Below, one piece after another: positions 10,082 to 19,301 of a stretch of DNA of 64,000 nucleotides. The stretch lies in the NCBI GenBank assembly GCA_020444415.1, contig JAHLLA010000009.1, positions 1-64,000 on the forward strand, in the 5' to 3' direction. The translations under genes were made by a program, and so were the position numbers. The notes under the pieces are model-generated. The model saw only the letters and a program-made list of their open reading frames with translations, had not been told where the DNA came from and did no database searches. The stretch's first letter is position 1. Each line of letters opens with the position of its first letter. This DNA is from Bacteroidota bacterium. Lineage in GTDB: Bacteria > Bacteroidota > Bacteroidia > Bacteroidales > F082.

Positions 10082-12673
10082 ATGAGATATTTTTTTGTAC
10101 TGCTTTTATGCCTTCCCTTGTTTGTTTGGTCGCAGGTTTTTGATGATTTTGAAGACGGTGATTTTACTAACAACCCACAATGGACAGGCACCACTGATAA
10201 ATTCATTATAAACACCAACAACCGGCTGCAACTGGATGATACGGATGCAGGCCTGTCGTTCCTGAGCACTTCAAATACAACAGCAATTGATGTCGAATGG
10301 CGTTTATGGATAAAACTTTCATTCAGTCCTTCCGATAATAACAATGCCAGGTTTTATCTGATCAGTGATCAGCAGGATGTAACCCAGGCTTTAAACGGGT
10401 ATTTTTTGCAGTTTGGCGAAGGCGGTAGCGATGATGCCATTGAACTGTTCAGGCAGGATGGGAGCAGCACACAGTCGGTTTGCAGAGGTACGGATGGCTT
10501 ACTTGCTTCGTCTTTCGAAATACGCATAAGAGTGACCAGGGATGATTCGGGAAATTGGCAGGTTTTTACCGATCCAACAGGTAGCGATAACTTCCGGCTG
10601 GAATGTGAAGGCAACGATCCCACCTATGCTTCAACTAACTATATTGGATTGTATTGTAAATACACGGTAAGCAACAGTACCAAATTTTATTTTGATGATG
10701 TATATGCCGGAGAGATTATCGTGGATAATGATCCTCCGGTGCTTCTCTCTGTAAGCCCTGGAACCAATACCTCCTTGCTACTTATTTTTAACGAATCGCT
10801 GGAAGCACAAAGCGCTGAAAATGTGGAAAATTATGTGGTAGATAATGAAATTGGAACACCGGTTAGCGCCACTTTGGTAGAAGGAAATGCCTCACAGGTA
10901 GTACTGGAGTTCGATGATGTATTTGTAAACGGCTTCAATTATACCTTATCAGTATCAGGCATTAAAGACCTGGCAGAAAACATAATGGCACCCCAACAAA
11001 TTTCATTTTCATATGTTGTGACAACAGCATCTGATCTGGTGATCAACGAAATTATGGCAGATCCATCGCCCCAGGTCGGACTACCGAATTTTGAATACCT
11101 CGAACTGTTTAATCAAACAGATGCCAACATCAATCTGAATGACTGGACGCTTACGATCGGTACAAGTGATAAAATATTTGAAAATGTTTCTATCGAACCT
11201 AATGGATACCTGATTGTGGCAAAGGATGATGCCGAGCCGGAATTATCAGTTTATGGAAGTTTTTATGGTTTCAGCAGTTTTTCATTAACCAACAGCGGAC
11301 AAATACTGGAACTGAAAAACAAGGACGGCGTCCTCATTTCATCGGTTACCTATGATGATAATTGGTACAAGGATCCTGATAAAGAAGACGGTGGCTGGTC
11401 GCTGGAACAGATCAATCCTTCCAATATTTGTTCTGGCGGTGATAACTGGCTTGCTTCAAATGATCCGAGAGGCGGCACCCCCGGAACGGAAAATTCAGTA
11501 TATGACGATATTATTCTTCTGCCGGGCGTGGAAAGGTTTGAAGTTTTCGCCAATAATATTCTGCACCTGTATTTTAACCAGGCAATGGACCTGCAAAGTC
11601 TTGAAGAGGCTGAGCATTACTCCGTGGACAAAGGCATAGAAAATCCTTCAATCGTGTTTATAAATGAGAATGAATCCAATTTCACGGAACTCTACTTTTC
11701 TGATGCTTTTCAGCCGGGTGAAGTTTACAACCTGACTGTAAAAAGTGGTGTTACCAATTGCCTGGGATTGCAAATGCCAAATGACACGACCATTGGTTTC
11801 GGCTTGGCTGAAACAGCTGATTCATTGGATATTGTAATCAACGAAGTACTGTTTAATCCATGGACAAATGGGGTTGATTATGTAGAAATATATAATCGGT
11901 CATCAAAGATCATTGACCTGAGCTCGCTGCAATTGGGTACAATCAGATACAGCCCGCCAAATCCACCTGATACTTCTTTTTATAGCATCAGCTATCAGCA
12001 ACACATCCTTATTCCAGAGGCCTATGCTTTGCTTACATCTTCACCTGAGTCCGTTATGAAGCAGTATTATACTTCCAATGCGGATGCGTTTGTCAAGGTG
12101 GATCCGTTTCCCGCTTATAATAACGACGAGGGAACGGTCATGCTAACAACCGTTACTTCACAGGTGCTTGATCTTTTTAATTATTCAGAAGACATGCATT
12201 ATCCTTTATTGAATTACGTGGATGGTGTATCACTTGAGAGAGTAAATGTTCATACGGCTACGTCTGATCAGAATAACTGGCATTCGGCAGCTGAAAGTGT
12301 GGGCTTTGGTACACCGGCATACCTGAATTCACAATATATACACACGGAATCTACTGACGAACCTGTTGTATTGGAACCCGAGATATTTTCTCCGGACAAT
12401 GATGGCTACAATGATTTGATCAGTATTAAATATACTTTTGACCAGCCAGGCTATAATATGACTACCCAAATTTATAATGCAAAAGGTCAGTTGGTGAGGG
12501 AGCTGGTAAATAACGAGTATCTTGGTACCGCCGGTTCGGTAAACTGGGATGGCATAAAAGATGACAATTCAAAGGCTTCAATCGGCATTTATGTTTTTTA
12601 TATCCAGATATTTGACCTGGAAGGAAATGTAAAACATTATAAAAAAACGGGCGTGCTGGCCACAAAATTATAG
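10082..12673 (+). CDS. Secreted lamin-tail / Ig-like multidomain protein with FlgD/CHU_C-like C-terminus
   Basis: 863 residues with a signal peptide (1-18, ending VWSQ). About 25-205 is a beta-jelly-roll-like region. An Ig-like domain follows (about 215-310, PPVLLSVSPGTNTSLLLIF), then a lamin-tail domain (about 312-420, DLVINEIMADPSP), a second Ig-like domain (about 480-580) and a second lamin-tail domain (from about 588, DIVINEVLFNPW). The C-terminal 95 residues (PEIFSPDNDGYNDLISIKYTF to the end) look like a FlgD-Ig or gliding-associated C-terminal domain, which often serves as a T9SS signal. It is probably a surface protein without a catalytic domain. Confidence 0.78.
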   Translation: MRYFFVLLLCLPLFVWSQVFDDFEDGDFTNNPQWTGTTDKFIINTNNRLQLDDTDAGLSFLSTSNTTAIDVEWRLWIKLSFSPSDNNNARFYLISDQQDVTQALNGYFLQFGEGGSDDAIELFRQDGSSTQSVCRGTDGLLASSFEIRIRVTRDDSGNWQVFTDPTGSDNFRLECEGNDPTYASTNYIGLYCKYTVSNSTKFYFDDVYAGEIIVDNDPPVLLSVSPGTNTSLLLIFNESLEAQSAENVENYVVDNEIGTPVSATLVEGNASQVVLEFDDVFVNGFNYTLSVSGIKDLAENIMAPQQISFSYVVTTASDLVINEIMADPSPQVGLPNFEYLELFNQTDANINLNDWTLTIGTSDKIFENVSIEPNGYLIVAKDDAEPELSVYGSFYGFSSFSLTNSGQILELKNKDGVLISSVTYDDNWYKDPDKEDGGWSLEQINPSNICSGGDNWLASNDPRGGTPGTENSVYDDIILLPGVERFEVFANNILHLYFNQAMDLQSLEEAEHYSVDKGIENPSIVFINENESNFTELYFSDAFQPGEVYNLTVKSGVTNCLGLQMPNDTTIGFGLAETADSLDIVINEVLFNPWTNGVDYVEIYNRSSKIIDLSSLQLGTIRYSPPNPPDTSFYSISYQQHILIPEAYALLTSSPESVMKQYYTSNADAFVKVDPFPAYNNDEGTVMLTTVTSQVLDLFNYSEDMHYPLLNYVDGVSLERVNVHTATSDQNNWHSAAESVGFGTPAYLNSQYIHTESTDEPVVLEPEIFSPDNDGYNDLISIKYTFDQPGYNMTTQIYNAKGQLVRELVNNEYLGTAGSVNWDGIKDDNSKASIGIYVFYIQIFDLEGNVKHYKKTGVLATKL

Positions 12674-12705
12674 GCTTAAAATAAATTTTACCCCAAAGAA
12701 AATAT

Positions 12706-14049
12706 ATGACCATCTTCATTATTTCGTTGCTAATATTTTATTTGCTGATTCCCCTTATCATAAATTATATGGTCTATAAAAGTTCTTTTTTGAGAAGACT
12801 TGGTGCCATTATGATTGCTTATGGAATAGGCCTGATTATTGGAAATATGGGTATGTTTCCGCAACCAAGTAAAACTATGGTGGAACTGGTAAACCACAAG
12901 GAAGTGGTACTCACTGAAGAACTTGTGAATGAAGTTTACCCGGATAAAGAGGAGCTGGTCATAAAAAAAATGAAGGTAAACAAGCAGTTGGTAAGTGATC
13001 TTTATGAACATGGTACGCTGACGGAAGATGATGTGGAATATTTTAATGTTTTTAAACTGCAGGACACTCTCACCGGACTTATGATCTTACTCGCGTTTCC
13101 ACTTCTATTATTTTCGTTGAATGTACGGAGTTGGTTTAAAGTAGCTGGTAAAACCTTTCTCTCATTGGTATTGGGGTTGGTTTCGGTAATCATACCCATA
13201 CTTATCGGTTATATCCTATTTCAGGATACCGTAAAGGAAGCATGGAAAGTGGCCGGGATGATGACAGGTGTTTATTCAGGAGGTACGCCTAACCTGGCCG
13301 CCATTCAAAGAGCCTTAGGCGTGAACAACCTCACCTACATTATGACCCACACATACGACCTGATCATAGGGGCAGTATTTCTGCTTTTCGTCATGTCGTT
13401 CGGACAACGTCTGCTGTTGAAATTTCTGCCTGCTTATAAAGTCCAGGGCATTGCCGAAAGCGAAAATTCGAATTTTCTTGACAGCACCGATGATGGAAAT
13501 TTTTTCGACGTATTACAAAAAAAGCATATTCTGCCCTTACTTGGGGCTCTTGGCATTACCTTGTTGATTGTGGGAATCAGCGTGGGGCTTGGAGAATTTG
13601 TTACAGGCGAACAAAAAACGGTGGTTATTATTTTAGCAACAACAACCCTCGGCATCCTTGCTTCGCTTATTGGTAAGGTGAATAGGATCGAAAGGACATT
13701 TGAATTTGGTATGTATTTTATCCTGGTGTTTAGCGTTGTGGTGGCTTCCATGGCAGATCTGCGGAATTTTGATATGTCATATATCCACATTTTTTACTGG
13801 GTTGCCATAGTATATGCCGGTTCATTGGCTATTCATGTGGCTCTTGCAGCTTTATTTAAGATAGATGCAGATAATGTAATTATTGTATCAACAGCACTCT
13901 CCTGCTCACCGCCATTTGTTCCTGTAGTGGCAGGTGCATTAAATAATAAAGAGATCATCCTTTCAGGACTCACGGTAGGTATTATCGGTTATGCCATCGG
14001 CAATTACCTGGGCATTCTGGTAGCAGAAGTGTTACTTTATTTCGGCTAG
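12706..14049 (+). CDS. DUF819-family polytopic membrane protein
   Basis: 447 residues with about ten hydrophobic segments. The signature MTGVYSGGTPNLAAIQRALG (about 183-202) matches the DUF819 (YjcL-like) permease-fold family, as does the C-terminal TALSCSPPFVPVVAGALNNKE region. A charged loop of about 55 residues between the second and third segments (about 52-115) is conspicuous. The family resembles secondary transporters, but the substrate is unknown. It follows the lamin-tail gene by 32 bp. Its stop is one base from that of the convergent outer-membrane gene. Confidence 0.8.
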   Translation: MTIFIISLLIFYLLIPLIINYMVYKSSFLRRLGAIMIAYGIGLIIGNMGMFPQPSKTMVELVNHKEVVLTEELVNEVYPDKEELVIKKMKVNKQLVSDLYEHGTLTEDDVEYFNVFKLQDTLTGLMILLAFPLLLFSLNVRSWFKVAGKTFLSLVLGLVSVIIPILIGYILFQDTVKEAWKVAGMMTGVYSGGTPNLAAIQRALGVNNLTYIMTHTYDLIIGAVFLLFVMSFGQRLLLKFLPAYKVQGIAESENSNFLDSTDDGNFFDVLQKKHILPLLGALGITLLIVGISVGLGEFVTGEQKTVVIILATTTLGILASLIGKVNRIERTFEFGMYFILVFSVVVASMADLRNFDMSYIHIFYWVAIVYAGSLAIHVALAALFKIDADNVIIVSTALSCSPPFVPVVAGALNNKEIILSGLTVGIIGYAIGNYLGILVAEVLLYFG

Positions 14050-14050
14050 C

Positions 14051-15430
14051 CTAAAACAAGAAGTTTAACCCGATATACAATCCGGAGGTGCCATCCTTAG
14101 CGCTAAGTGCCTTGCCGTAATCCACTGCAATAATGAAATTCTGGTTCATACCAATGTGCAATCCACCACCAAAACCACTGTGGAAACCATCTGAATATGG
14201 ATCAAGATATTCTTTATCAAAGAAATCTGGATTGTCAAATATAGTTTGATCTTCAACTCCATCTTGAATTTGAATATACTGGATCACCCTTCCGGTGTCA
14301 AAAAATCCGCTGAGGGCCATGTACCAGTTTTGATTAATGAAACTAAAATACCAGAATTGCCATCTTAACTCAAAATTACCATATACGATTCCGTCTCCAA
14401 CTACCCGGTTTCGCTCGATACCACGGATGGTTTTAGCACCTCCCAGACCTTCGTTATAAGCCCCTTTCATGGTTACAAAATACATTAACCCTTGTGCGTA
14501 ATAGGGTGTATGTCCGGCTACATTTACCTGCATGCCCAAACGGTAGGCAAACGAAAGCCTGTTTTTTACCAGTGTAAAATACTGGCGATGCGTGACAGCG
14601 AATTTGATAAACCCCTCATCCATATCTGAAGTAAACTTAGGAGCCATCGCCAGTATGGCTTCTGTCCAGATTCCTTTAGTTGGCAAGGCATCATTATTAC
14701 GGCTGTCATATACCAAACCGACTTTAAAAACGGTGAATAATCCGCCGTTTCTTTCATTAGCTGGAATAATACCCCATGAATTATATTTCTGAAACAGCCC
14801 GGCAGAATCTGGTAACATTTGATCTTCATCTTTACCCTTATTTAGTTTGCTGATATTTACCGTATCCATTTTGATACTGTAAAAGTCGGCACCTGCCATC
14901 CAGCGGAATTTATCACTTGTGATCTTCCCCTGGAAATCAAGTTTTGCCCTGAAAAATTTACGATCAGTTCTGTAAAAAGCCCTGGATACATAACCAATAT
15001 TTTCGTCATCGGCCCAATCAGGATTGTAAACGGCTTCGTAACCGTTAAAGCCATAAAATTTAAACACACGGTCGGGTAAATAACTTAGGTCGAATGATGT
15101 TCTGATGCCTTTTATAAGCTTGTCCGAATCATAATAGAACCTGAAAATACCGCTTCCTTTCAAATACCATGAGCCTTCTACATAAATAGAGTGGTCGTAT
15201 TTAGGATAACGGGATCCGTCACCATAATGGTACATATTGACCAAAGCTCCTAACTGCAGGCCGAGGTCGGAGTCGTAGGAAATGACGGGCAATCCGCCAA
15301 AATTCCATCCTTTCTTAATCTTTTCTTCTTTTTCTTTTTTCTGATAGGTCGAATCAATTTGTGCCATCGAGTTGAAAGGGCATAATATGGCCGTGACCAA
15401 AACAAGCAAGCTGAAGTAAAATTTTCTCAT
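14051..15430 (-). CDS. Omp85/BamA-type outer-membrane beta-barrel protein without POTRA domains
   Basis: 459 residues with a signal peptide (about 1-23, ending SMAQ). The rest alternates as amphipathic beta strands, rich in Tyr, Phe and Trp. GGAKTIRGIERNRVVGDG corresponds to the conserved loop-6 RG motif of the Omp85 'surface antigen' barrel. The N-terminal periplasmic part is too short for POTRA domains. It ends in a hydrophobic residue (GLYIGLNFLF), as outer-membrane barrels do. Similar stand-alone barrels occur in Bacteroidota next to patatin or phosphoesterase genes, but none is seen here. The function is not known. Confidence 0.8.
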   Translation of the reverse strand: MRKFYFSLLVLVTAILCPFNSMAQIDSTYQKKEKEEKIKKGWNFGGLPVISYDSDLGLQLGALVNMYHYGDGSRYPKYDHSIYVEGSWYLKGSGIFRFYYDSDKLIKGIRTSFDLSYLPDRVFKFYGFNGYEAVYNPDWADDENIGYVSRAFYRTDRKFFRAKLDFQGKITSDKFRWMAGADFYSIKMDTVNISKLNKGKDEDQMLPDSAGLFQKYNSWGIIPANERNGGLFTVFKVGLVYDSRNNDALPTKGIWTEAILAMAPKFTSDMDEGFIKFAVTHRQYFTLVKNRLSFAYRLGMQVNVAGHTPYYAQGLMYFVTMKGAYNEGLGGAKTIRGIERNRVVGDGIVYGNFELRWQFWYFSFINQNWYMALSGFFDTGRVIQYIQIQDGVEDQTIFDNPDFFDKEYLDPYSDGFHSGFGGGLHIGMNQNFIIAVDYGKALSAKDGTSGLYIGLNFLF

Positions 15431-15448
15431 AAATGATGATTTAGGTTT

Positions 15449-16354
15449 TTATTCTTTTAAAAATGAACCACTGTTGATTATTTTTTCTGATTCTACAACT
15501 GCATAGGTATAGAATCCGGATGCATATTCAGAAATATCAAGGGAAATTATTTTATCATTAAATGTAGTTATCGCCATCAGCTTGCCTTCCTGGTTATAAA
15601 CGTTCAGTTTCCTTTGTTTACCGGTTTTTTCTGTTTCAAAATTGATAACGTTAGATGATGGATTAGGATATACGTGGAGCGATGTGGGTTTCTCCCATAA
15701 ATTAATAATGCCCGTATTGGTTGAAATGCTCAGGCTGTCAACGAGAAGCACAGATCCGCCATGCGACAGATCCTGCAGACCTTCGTCGGTGGTTGACATG
15801 ATCAGCACATTAAAGGTATCGGGTACATGTCCATTTAAATATTTCATTTTTACAGTAAAAGGGGTCCATTCTTCGGCATCATTCAGGTAGGTATAGCCGC
15901 GGCCAATGGTATCGTAATCTTCATTGGGACGGTTTCGGAAGTTGTACATCAAAATTACGGCCGAATCGTTACCAACACCCCTGTATTTATACATGCCGTT
16001 AAGCTCATATACATTCTGCTGAAGGAATTGTCCCCCCGAATATGAAAAATCCTGTGTCAGGATATCAATTTTGAATTTCGCTAGCGTAATCACACCGGGA
16101 GCCAAAAAATTCTGGTCAAAAAAGTTGATTACTTTTGATTCCAGTTTTGCTGAAAACTGACCGCTGTATGCATCTTCGCTTTTTTCAACTACCGTTTCCT
16201 GGGCCAGTTGTGTATAAACGTTGGGGGTGCTCCACTTTTCAGGATTTTCGTAATTACCGGTTTGAACCCATGATTCAAAGCTATTATTATTAATTTGACC
16301 AAAAGTGAATGTGGCGGAAAGTAATAGTATAATGGAGAGGAACTTGTTTTTCAT
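15449..16354 (-). CDS. T9SS type A sorted secreted protein with N-terminal carbohydrate-binding-like domain
   Basis: 301 residues with a signal peptide (1-19, ending TFG). NSFESWVQTGNYENPEKWSTPN starts a beta-sandwich that resembles the PCMD/carbohydrate-binding-like domains common in this phylum. The C-terminal 75 residues (LHVYPNPSSNVINFET ... IINSGSFLKE) are a typical T9SS type A sorting domain with the YPNPSS motif. It lies 18 bp downstream... in reading order it precedes the Omp85-like gene, so the two may be co-transcribed. Confidence 0.75.
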   Translation of the reverse strand: MKNKFLSIILLLSATFTFGQINNNSFESWVQTGNYENPEKWSTPNVYTQLAQETVVEKSEDAYSGQFSAKLESKVINFFDQNFLAPGVITLAKFKIDILTQDFSYSGGQFLQQNVYELNGMYKYRGVGNDSAVILMYNFRNRPNEDYDTIGRGYTYLNDAEEWTPFTVKMKYLNGHVPDTFNVLIMSTTDEGLQDLSHGGSVLLVDSLSISTNTGIINLWEKPTSLHVYPNPSSNVINFETEKTGKQRKLNVYNQEGKLMAITTFNDKIISLDISEYASGFYTYAVVESEKIINSGSFLKE

Positions 16355-16456
16355 AATTTTTAACTTTTACCCGTTTATCAATTATGCATCTTTGTGATTT
16401 GGTTGCTAATTTATAGTTTATATTCGTTATCTCAAATTATTTTTAATTTCCATAAA

Positions 16457-17113
16457 GTGATTCCCATCATAAAATATTCAATTCTGGTAGTATTCGTTTC
16501 GGTAATTACTTTAAAATGGCAGGCCGTTCAGGCACAACAATTACCCGACAGCGTTTTTATTTTTACCGGGAAAGTAGTAAGCGATGACAGCCTTATTGCA
16601 ATACCAAACGCACATATTATATCTAAATTTAATCATTGGGGAACCATTAGCAACAATGAAGGTGTTTTTAAAATGTATGCCAGCGCAAACGATTCTTTGC
16701 TTATAACTTCAATAGGCTACAGGCCCCTTATACTTGGTATTGAAAAGTCGATGGTGAAGGAGGGTGAAGCTTATCGTGTATTGATGGAGGCTGATACCAT
16801 TAAAATTAATGAAGTGATCATACGGGCTTTTTGGGACTACCAAACGTTTAAGCTGATCATTTCGCAAATGGAACCACTTGATTTCGATTATGAACGGATC
16901 AACTTTGAAGAAAATTTAATGCTATCGCTGCCAACAACCGGTACAGGCCTGAGCCCGATACAGGCATTATACAACCGTTTTAATAAAAACGAGCGTTTAA
17001 AACGCAAGTTGTTAAAAATCAGAAGGGAATACAACGAACTGATGATGCAAATGGGCCGTCCAAATGATACGGTTCCTTCTAAGCCTGAGCATATGCAAGA
17101 GTTGCCACGCTAA
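16457..17113 (+). CDS. Exported carboxypeptidase-regulatory-like domain protein
   Basis: With the GTG at 16457 the protein has 218 residues and a proper signal peptide (about 1-30, ending AVQAQ). An upstream in-frame GTG at 16394 would add 21 hydrophobic residues and overlaps a possible -7 box (CATCTTTG), so the shorter form is preferred. The domain FTGKVVSDDSLIAIPNAHIISKFNHWGTISNNEG is the CarboxypepD_reg-like beta-sandwich found at the N-terminus of TonB-dependent receptors. Here it stands alone with a charged helical tail (about 165-218). The 3' end overlaps the convergent comF gene by 35 bp. Confidence 0.65.
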   Translation: MIPIIKYSILVVFVSVITLKWQAVQAQQLPDSVFIFTGKVVSDDSLIAIPNAHIISKFNHWGTISNNEGVFKMYASANDSLLITSIGYRPLILGIEKSMVKEGEAYRVLMEADTIKINEVIIRAFWDYQTFKLIISQMEPLDFDYERINFEENLMLSLPTTGTGLSPIQALYNRFNKNERLKRKLLKIRREYNELMMQMGRPNDTVPSKPEHMQELPR

Positions 17114-17795
17114 CTTTTGTGCCTGGTATTTCAAGCAATGGTAGCGAACAGGCTTCAAGTGTGGCTCCGGTTGTTAACACGTCATCAACCAATATCAAAT
17201 GTTTAGCTTTAAATGCATTTGCGTCCTTCACTTTAAACACGCCCTTCACATTTTCCCACCTGTTGTAACGTGCTTTTTTTGTCTGAGAAGAAGTGTATGA
17301 TAACCTGACGAGGTTATCTGTTGAAACCGGGATACCCAACGATGCTTCCATGCCCTTTGCAATGACTTCGCTCTGGTTAAAGCCTCGCCTGTATTGTTTT
17401 TTAGGATGCAAAGGTACCGGTACAATCATGTCTGCCTTATTAAACAATTCGCTTTCTTTTAGCGCCTGGCCAAATAATTTGCCCAGATATACACCCACCT
17501 GTTTATGTCCTTTATACTTGAGTGCATGCATCAGTCTTTGAACATTTCCTCCTTTGTTGAAGAATAAAAAAGAGGTAGCAGAATGAAGCAGGACCCTTCC
17601 CCAGAAGATCTGTGAAATCATATTTTCCTGATGTGTGTGGAAACCCGTTCTGGGAAGTTTAAAATGGCAGTCGAGGCATATTACTTCTTCCTGTTCCATC
17701 AGTGCTTCACCGCAGGCATAGCATACGTTTGGAAAAAACAACCGAATAATATCACTTATCCATAGCCGGTCCGAAATGGTCTTCTTTTTAGTCAT
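17079..17795 (-). CDS. comF: ComF-family phosphoribosyltransferase-like protein
   Basis: 238 residues. The N-terminal zinc ribbon (CYACGEALMEQEEVICLDC, about 21-40) is followed by a type I PRTase fold with a PRPP loop (LILVDDVLTTGATLEAC, about 200-216). ComF proteins are linked to DNA uptake in competent bacteria, but most family members have no proven role. It is the last gene of the wza-wzc-wlbA-upxY run, 25 bp after upxY, which may be only positional. The start chosen gives a normal length. Confidence 0.85.
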   Translation of the reverse strand: MTKKKTISDRLWISDIIRLFFPNVCYACGEALMEQEEVICLDCHFKLPRTGFHTHQENMISQIFWGRVLLHSATSFLFFNKGGNVQRLMHALKYKGHKQVGVYLGKLFGQALKESELFNKADMIVPVPLHPKKQYRRGFNQSEVIAKGMEASLGIPVSTDNLVRLSYTSSQTKKARYNRWENVKGVFKVKDANAFKAKHLILVDDVLTTGATLEACSLPLLEIPGTKVSVATLAYAQA

Positions 17796-17820
17796 CTTAC
17801 AAAGGAAACTGAAGACTAAA

Positions 17821-18318
17821 TTAATAAATTATACGCAATTTGTTTTTAGGTATCTGGATAAATATGACCTGGTTGATGGCTTCGATTTTGATTCGCACCT
17901 TGTGTTTCTTTTTTACTTCAACAAGTTCACCAGCTAAACCGGTCATATGGCCCGAAATTACTTCAACGAGTTGTCCTTTTTCCCATGATTCACTGGTTAC
18001 TTCTTCCGGTTCGGCATCTTCAAGGAAATATTTGATGGCTTCAATTTGTTGTGGGGGAATCGCCACCGCTTTTCCCTCAAAAGAAATGTATCGAACCACA
18101 TTGTATGCTTTTAAAACCTCATAGTATTGGGAGGGACTGATATGTACAAATATGTAGGATTTAAATAAGGGTTCAACCACCCATTTTTTTCGATCGCTCC
18201 ATTGTTTCAGTACTTTCAGCAAGGGCAGATAATGGTCAATTCCCAGCTTGTCGAGTTCAGCAGAAACTTTTTTCTCCGTCCTCGATTTCACATAAATAGC
18301 AAACCAGGATTTGTCCAT
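17821..18318 (-). CDS. UpxY/NusG-like transcription antiterminator
   Basis: 165 residues. The NusG N-terminal domain is clear (WFAIYVKSRTEKKVSAELDKLGIDHYLPL and FKSYIFVHISPSQYYEVL). A KOW-like C-terminal part follows (KGQLVEVISGHMTGLAGELVEVKK, about 115-140). Specialised NusG paralogues of this type (UpxY) in Bacteroides promote read-through of capsule operons, where they are normally the first gene. Here it is the fourth gene, downstream of the export and kinase genes and 17 bp after the oxidoreductase gene. Confidence 0.88.
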   Translation of the reverse strand: MDKSWFAIYVKSRTEKKVSAELDKLGIDHYLPLLKVLKQWSDRKKWVVEPLFKSYIFVHISPSQYYEVLKAYNVVRYISFEGKAVAIPPQQIEAIKYFLEDAEPEEVTSESWEKGQLVEVISGHMTGLAGELVEVKKKHKVRIKIEAINQVIFIQIPKNKLRIIY

Positions 18319-18335
18319 TTTAAAAACTTAATAAG

Positions 18336-19271
18336 TTATTTGAAAAAGGAATGTCGCTCGCCTTTTATGCCGGGTACCTGGTTACGGATTTTATGGGCAA
18401 TCTCAATACTATTCCGGGCTTCGGCAATACCGTATCCTCTGCCGTTAATGATCTGCTGATAACTTACTGTGTGCAAATCTGTAAAACCACCGCTGAATTC
18501 TATTTCTTCTTCGTTAATTTTAATGGAGCGGAACGTGGTTTGCCCTTTTTCAGTCGCCTTTTGAGGTAGGTCATCCCTGTCGATACTTAAAAACCATTTT
18601 ACGTTTGCTTTTTCAAGCTGCAGCAAACCGGAAGCTTTATTATCGTCCATGAGGTGTACATGACTTTCTTTCATCTCCCCGAAAATCCAACTGAGCATAT
18701 CGAAAAAATGGATGCCAATATTGGTGACAACCCCACCAGATTTCTTTACATCTCCTTTCCATGAATAATGATACCATTTACCCCGGGATGTTATATATGT
18801 TAGTTCAATATCATGTACTTTTCCGGTTTTTTCCGCATCAAATTTATTTTTTAATTCGATGATGGAAGAATGGTGCCTCAGTTGAAGAATATTATATATT
18901 TTCTTACCGGTTTCCTTTTCAATATCCTCAAGGCCTTTTAAATTCCAGGGATTCAGTAAAAGAGGTTTTTCGCAAATAGCGTGGGCATCATTTCTTAATG
19001 CCAAACGGATATGCGCATCATGAAGATAATTTGGTGAACATATTGACACATAATCAACTTTTCGCTCACCAGACTTTCGAAGTTTATCCAAATGGCGATC
19101 GAAACGCTCCGGTTCAATGAAAAAATCCGCATCAGGAAAATAGCTGTCAATTATACCTACACTGTCAAATGGATCTAATGCAGCAATAAGCTCATTACCG
19201 GTTTCTTTTATGGCTTTCATATGTCTGGGTGCAATGTATCCTGCTGCACCGATCAACGCAAATTTTTTCAT
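18336..19271 (-). CDS. wlbA: UDP-N-acetyl-2-amino-2-deoxyglucuronate 3-dehydrogenase (Gfo/Idh/MocA family)
   Basis: 311 residues. The start FALIGAAGYIAPRHMKAIKETGN, the substrate-binding CSPNYLHDAHIRLALR and EKPLLLNPWN, and YNILQLRHHSSIIELK follow the WlbA/WbpB pattern closely over the whole length. The enzyme oxidises UDP-GlcNAc uronate at C3, the step before transamination to 2,3-diacetamido sugars in O-antigens and capsules. No partner aminotransferase or acetyltransferase (WbpE/WbpD type) and no sugar 6-dehydrogenase occur in the window, so they must be elsewhere. It follows wzc by 30 bp. The exact substrate is inferred from family resemblance. Confidence 0.82.
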   Translation of the reverse strand: MKKFALIGAAGYIAPRHMKAIKETGNELIAALDPFDSVGIIDSYFPDADFFIEPERFDRHLDKLRKSGERKVDYVSICSPNYLHDAHIRLALRNDAHAICEKPLLLNPWNLKGLEDIEKETGKKIYNILQLRHHSSIIELKNKFDAEKTGKVHDIELTYITSRGKWYHYSWKGDVKKSGGVVTNIGIHFFDMLSWIFGEMKESHVHLMDDNKASGLLQLEKANVKWFLSIDRDDLPQKATEKGQTTFRSIKINEEEIEFSGGFTDLHTVSYQQIINGRGYGIAEARNSIEIAHKIRNQVPGIKGERHSFFK

Positions 19272-19301
19272 CAGGTTCTTCGTCTTTTTTTATTCCTGAA
19301 A

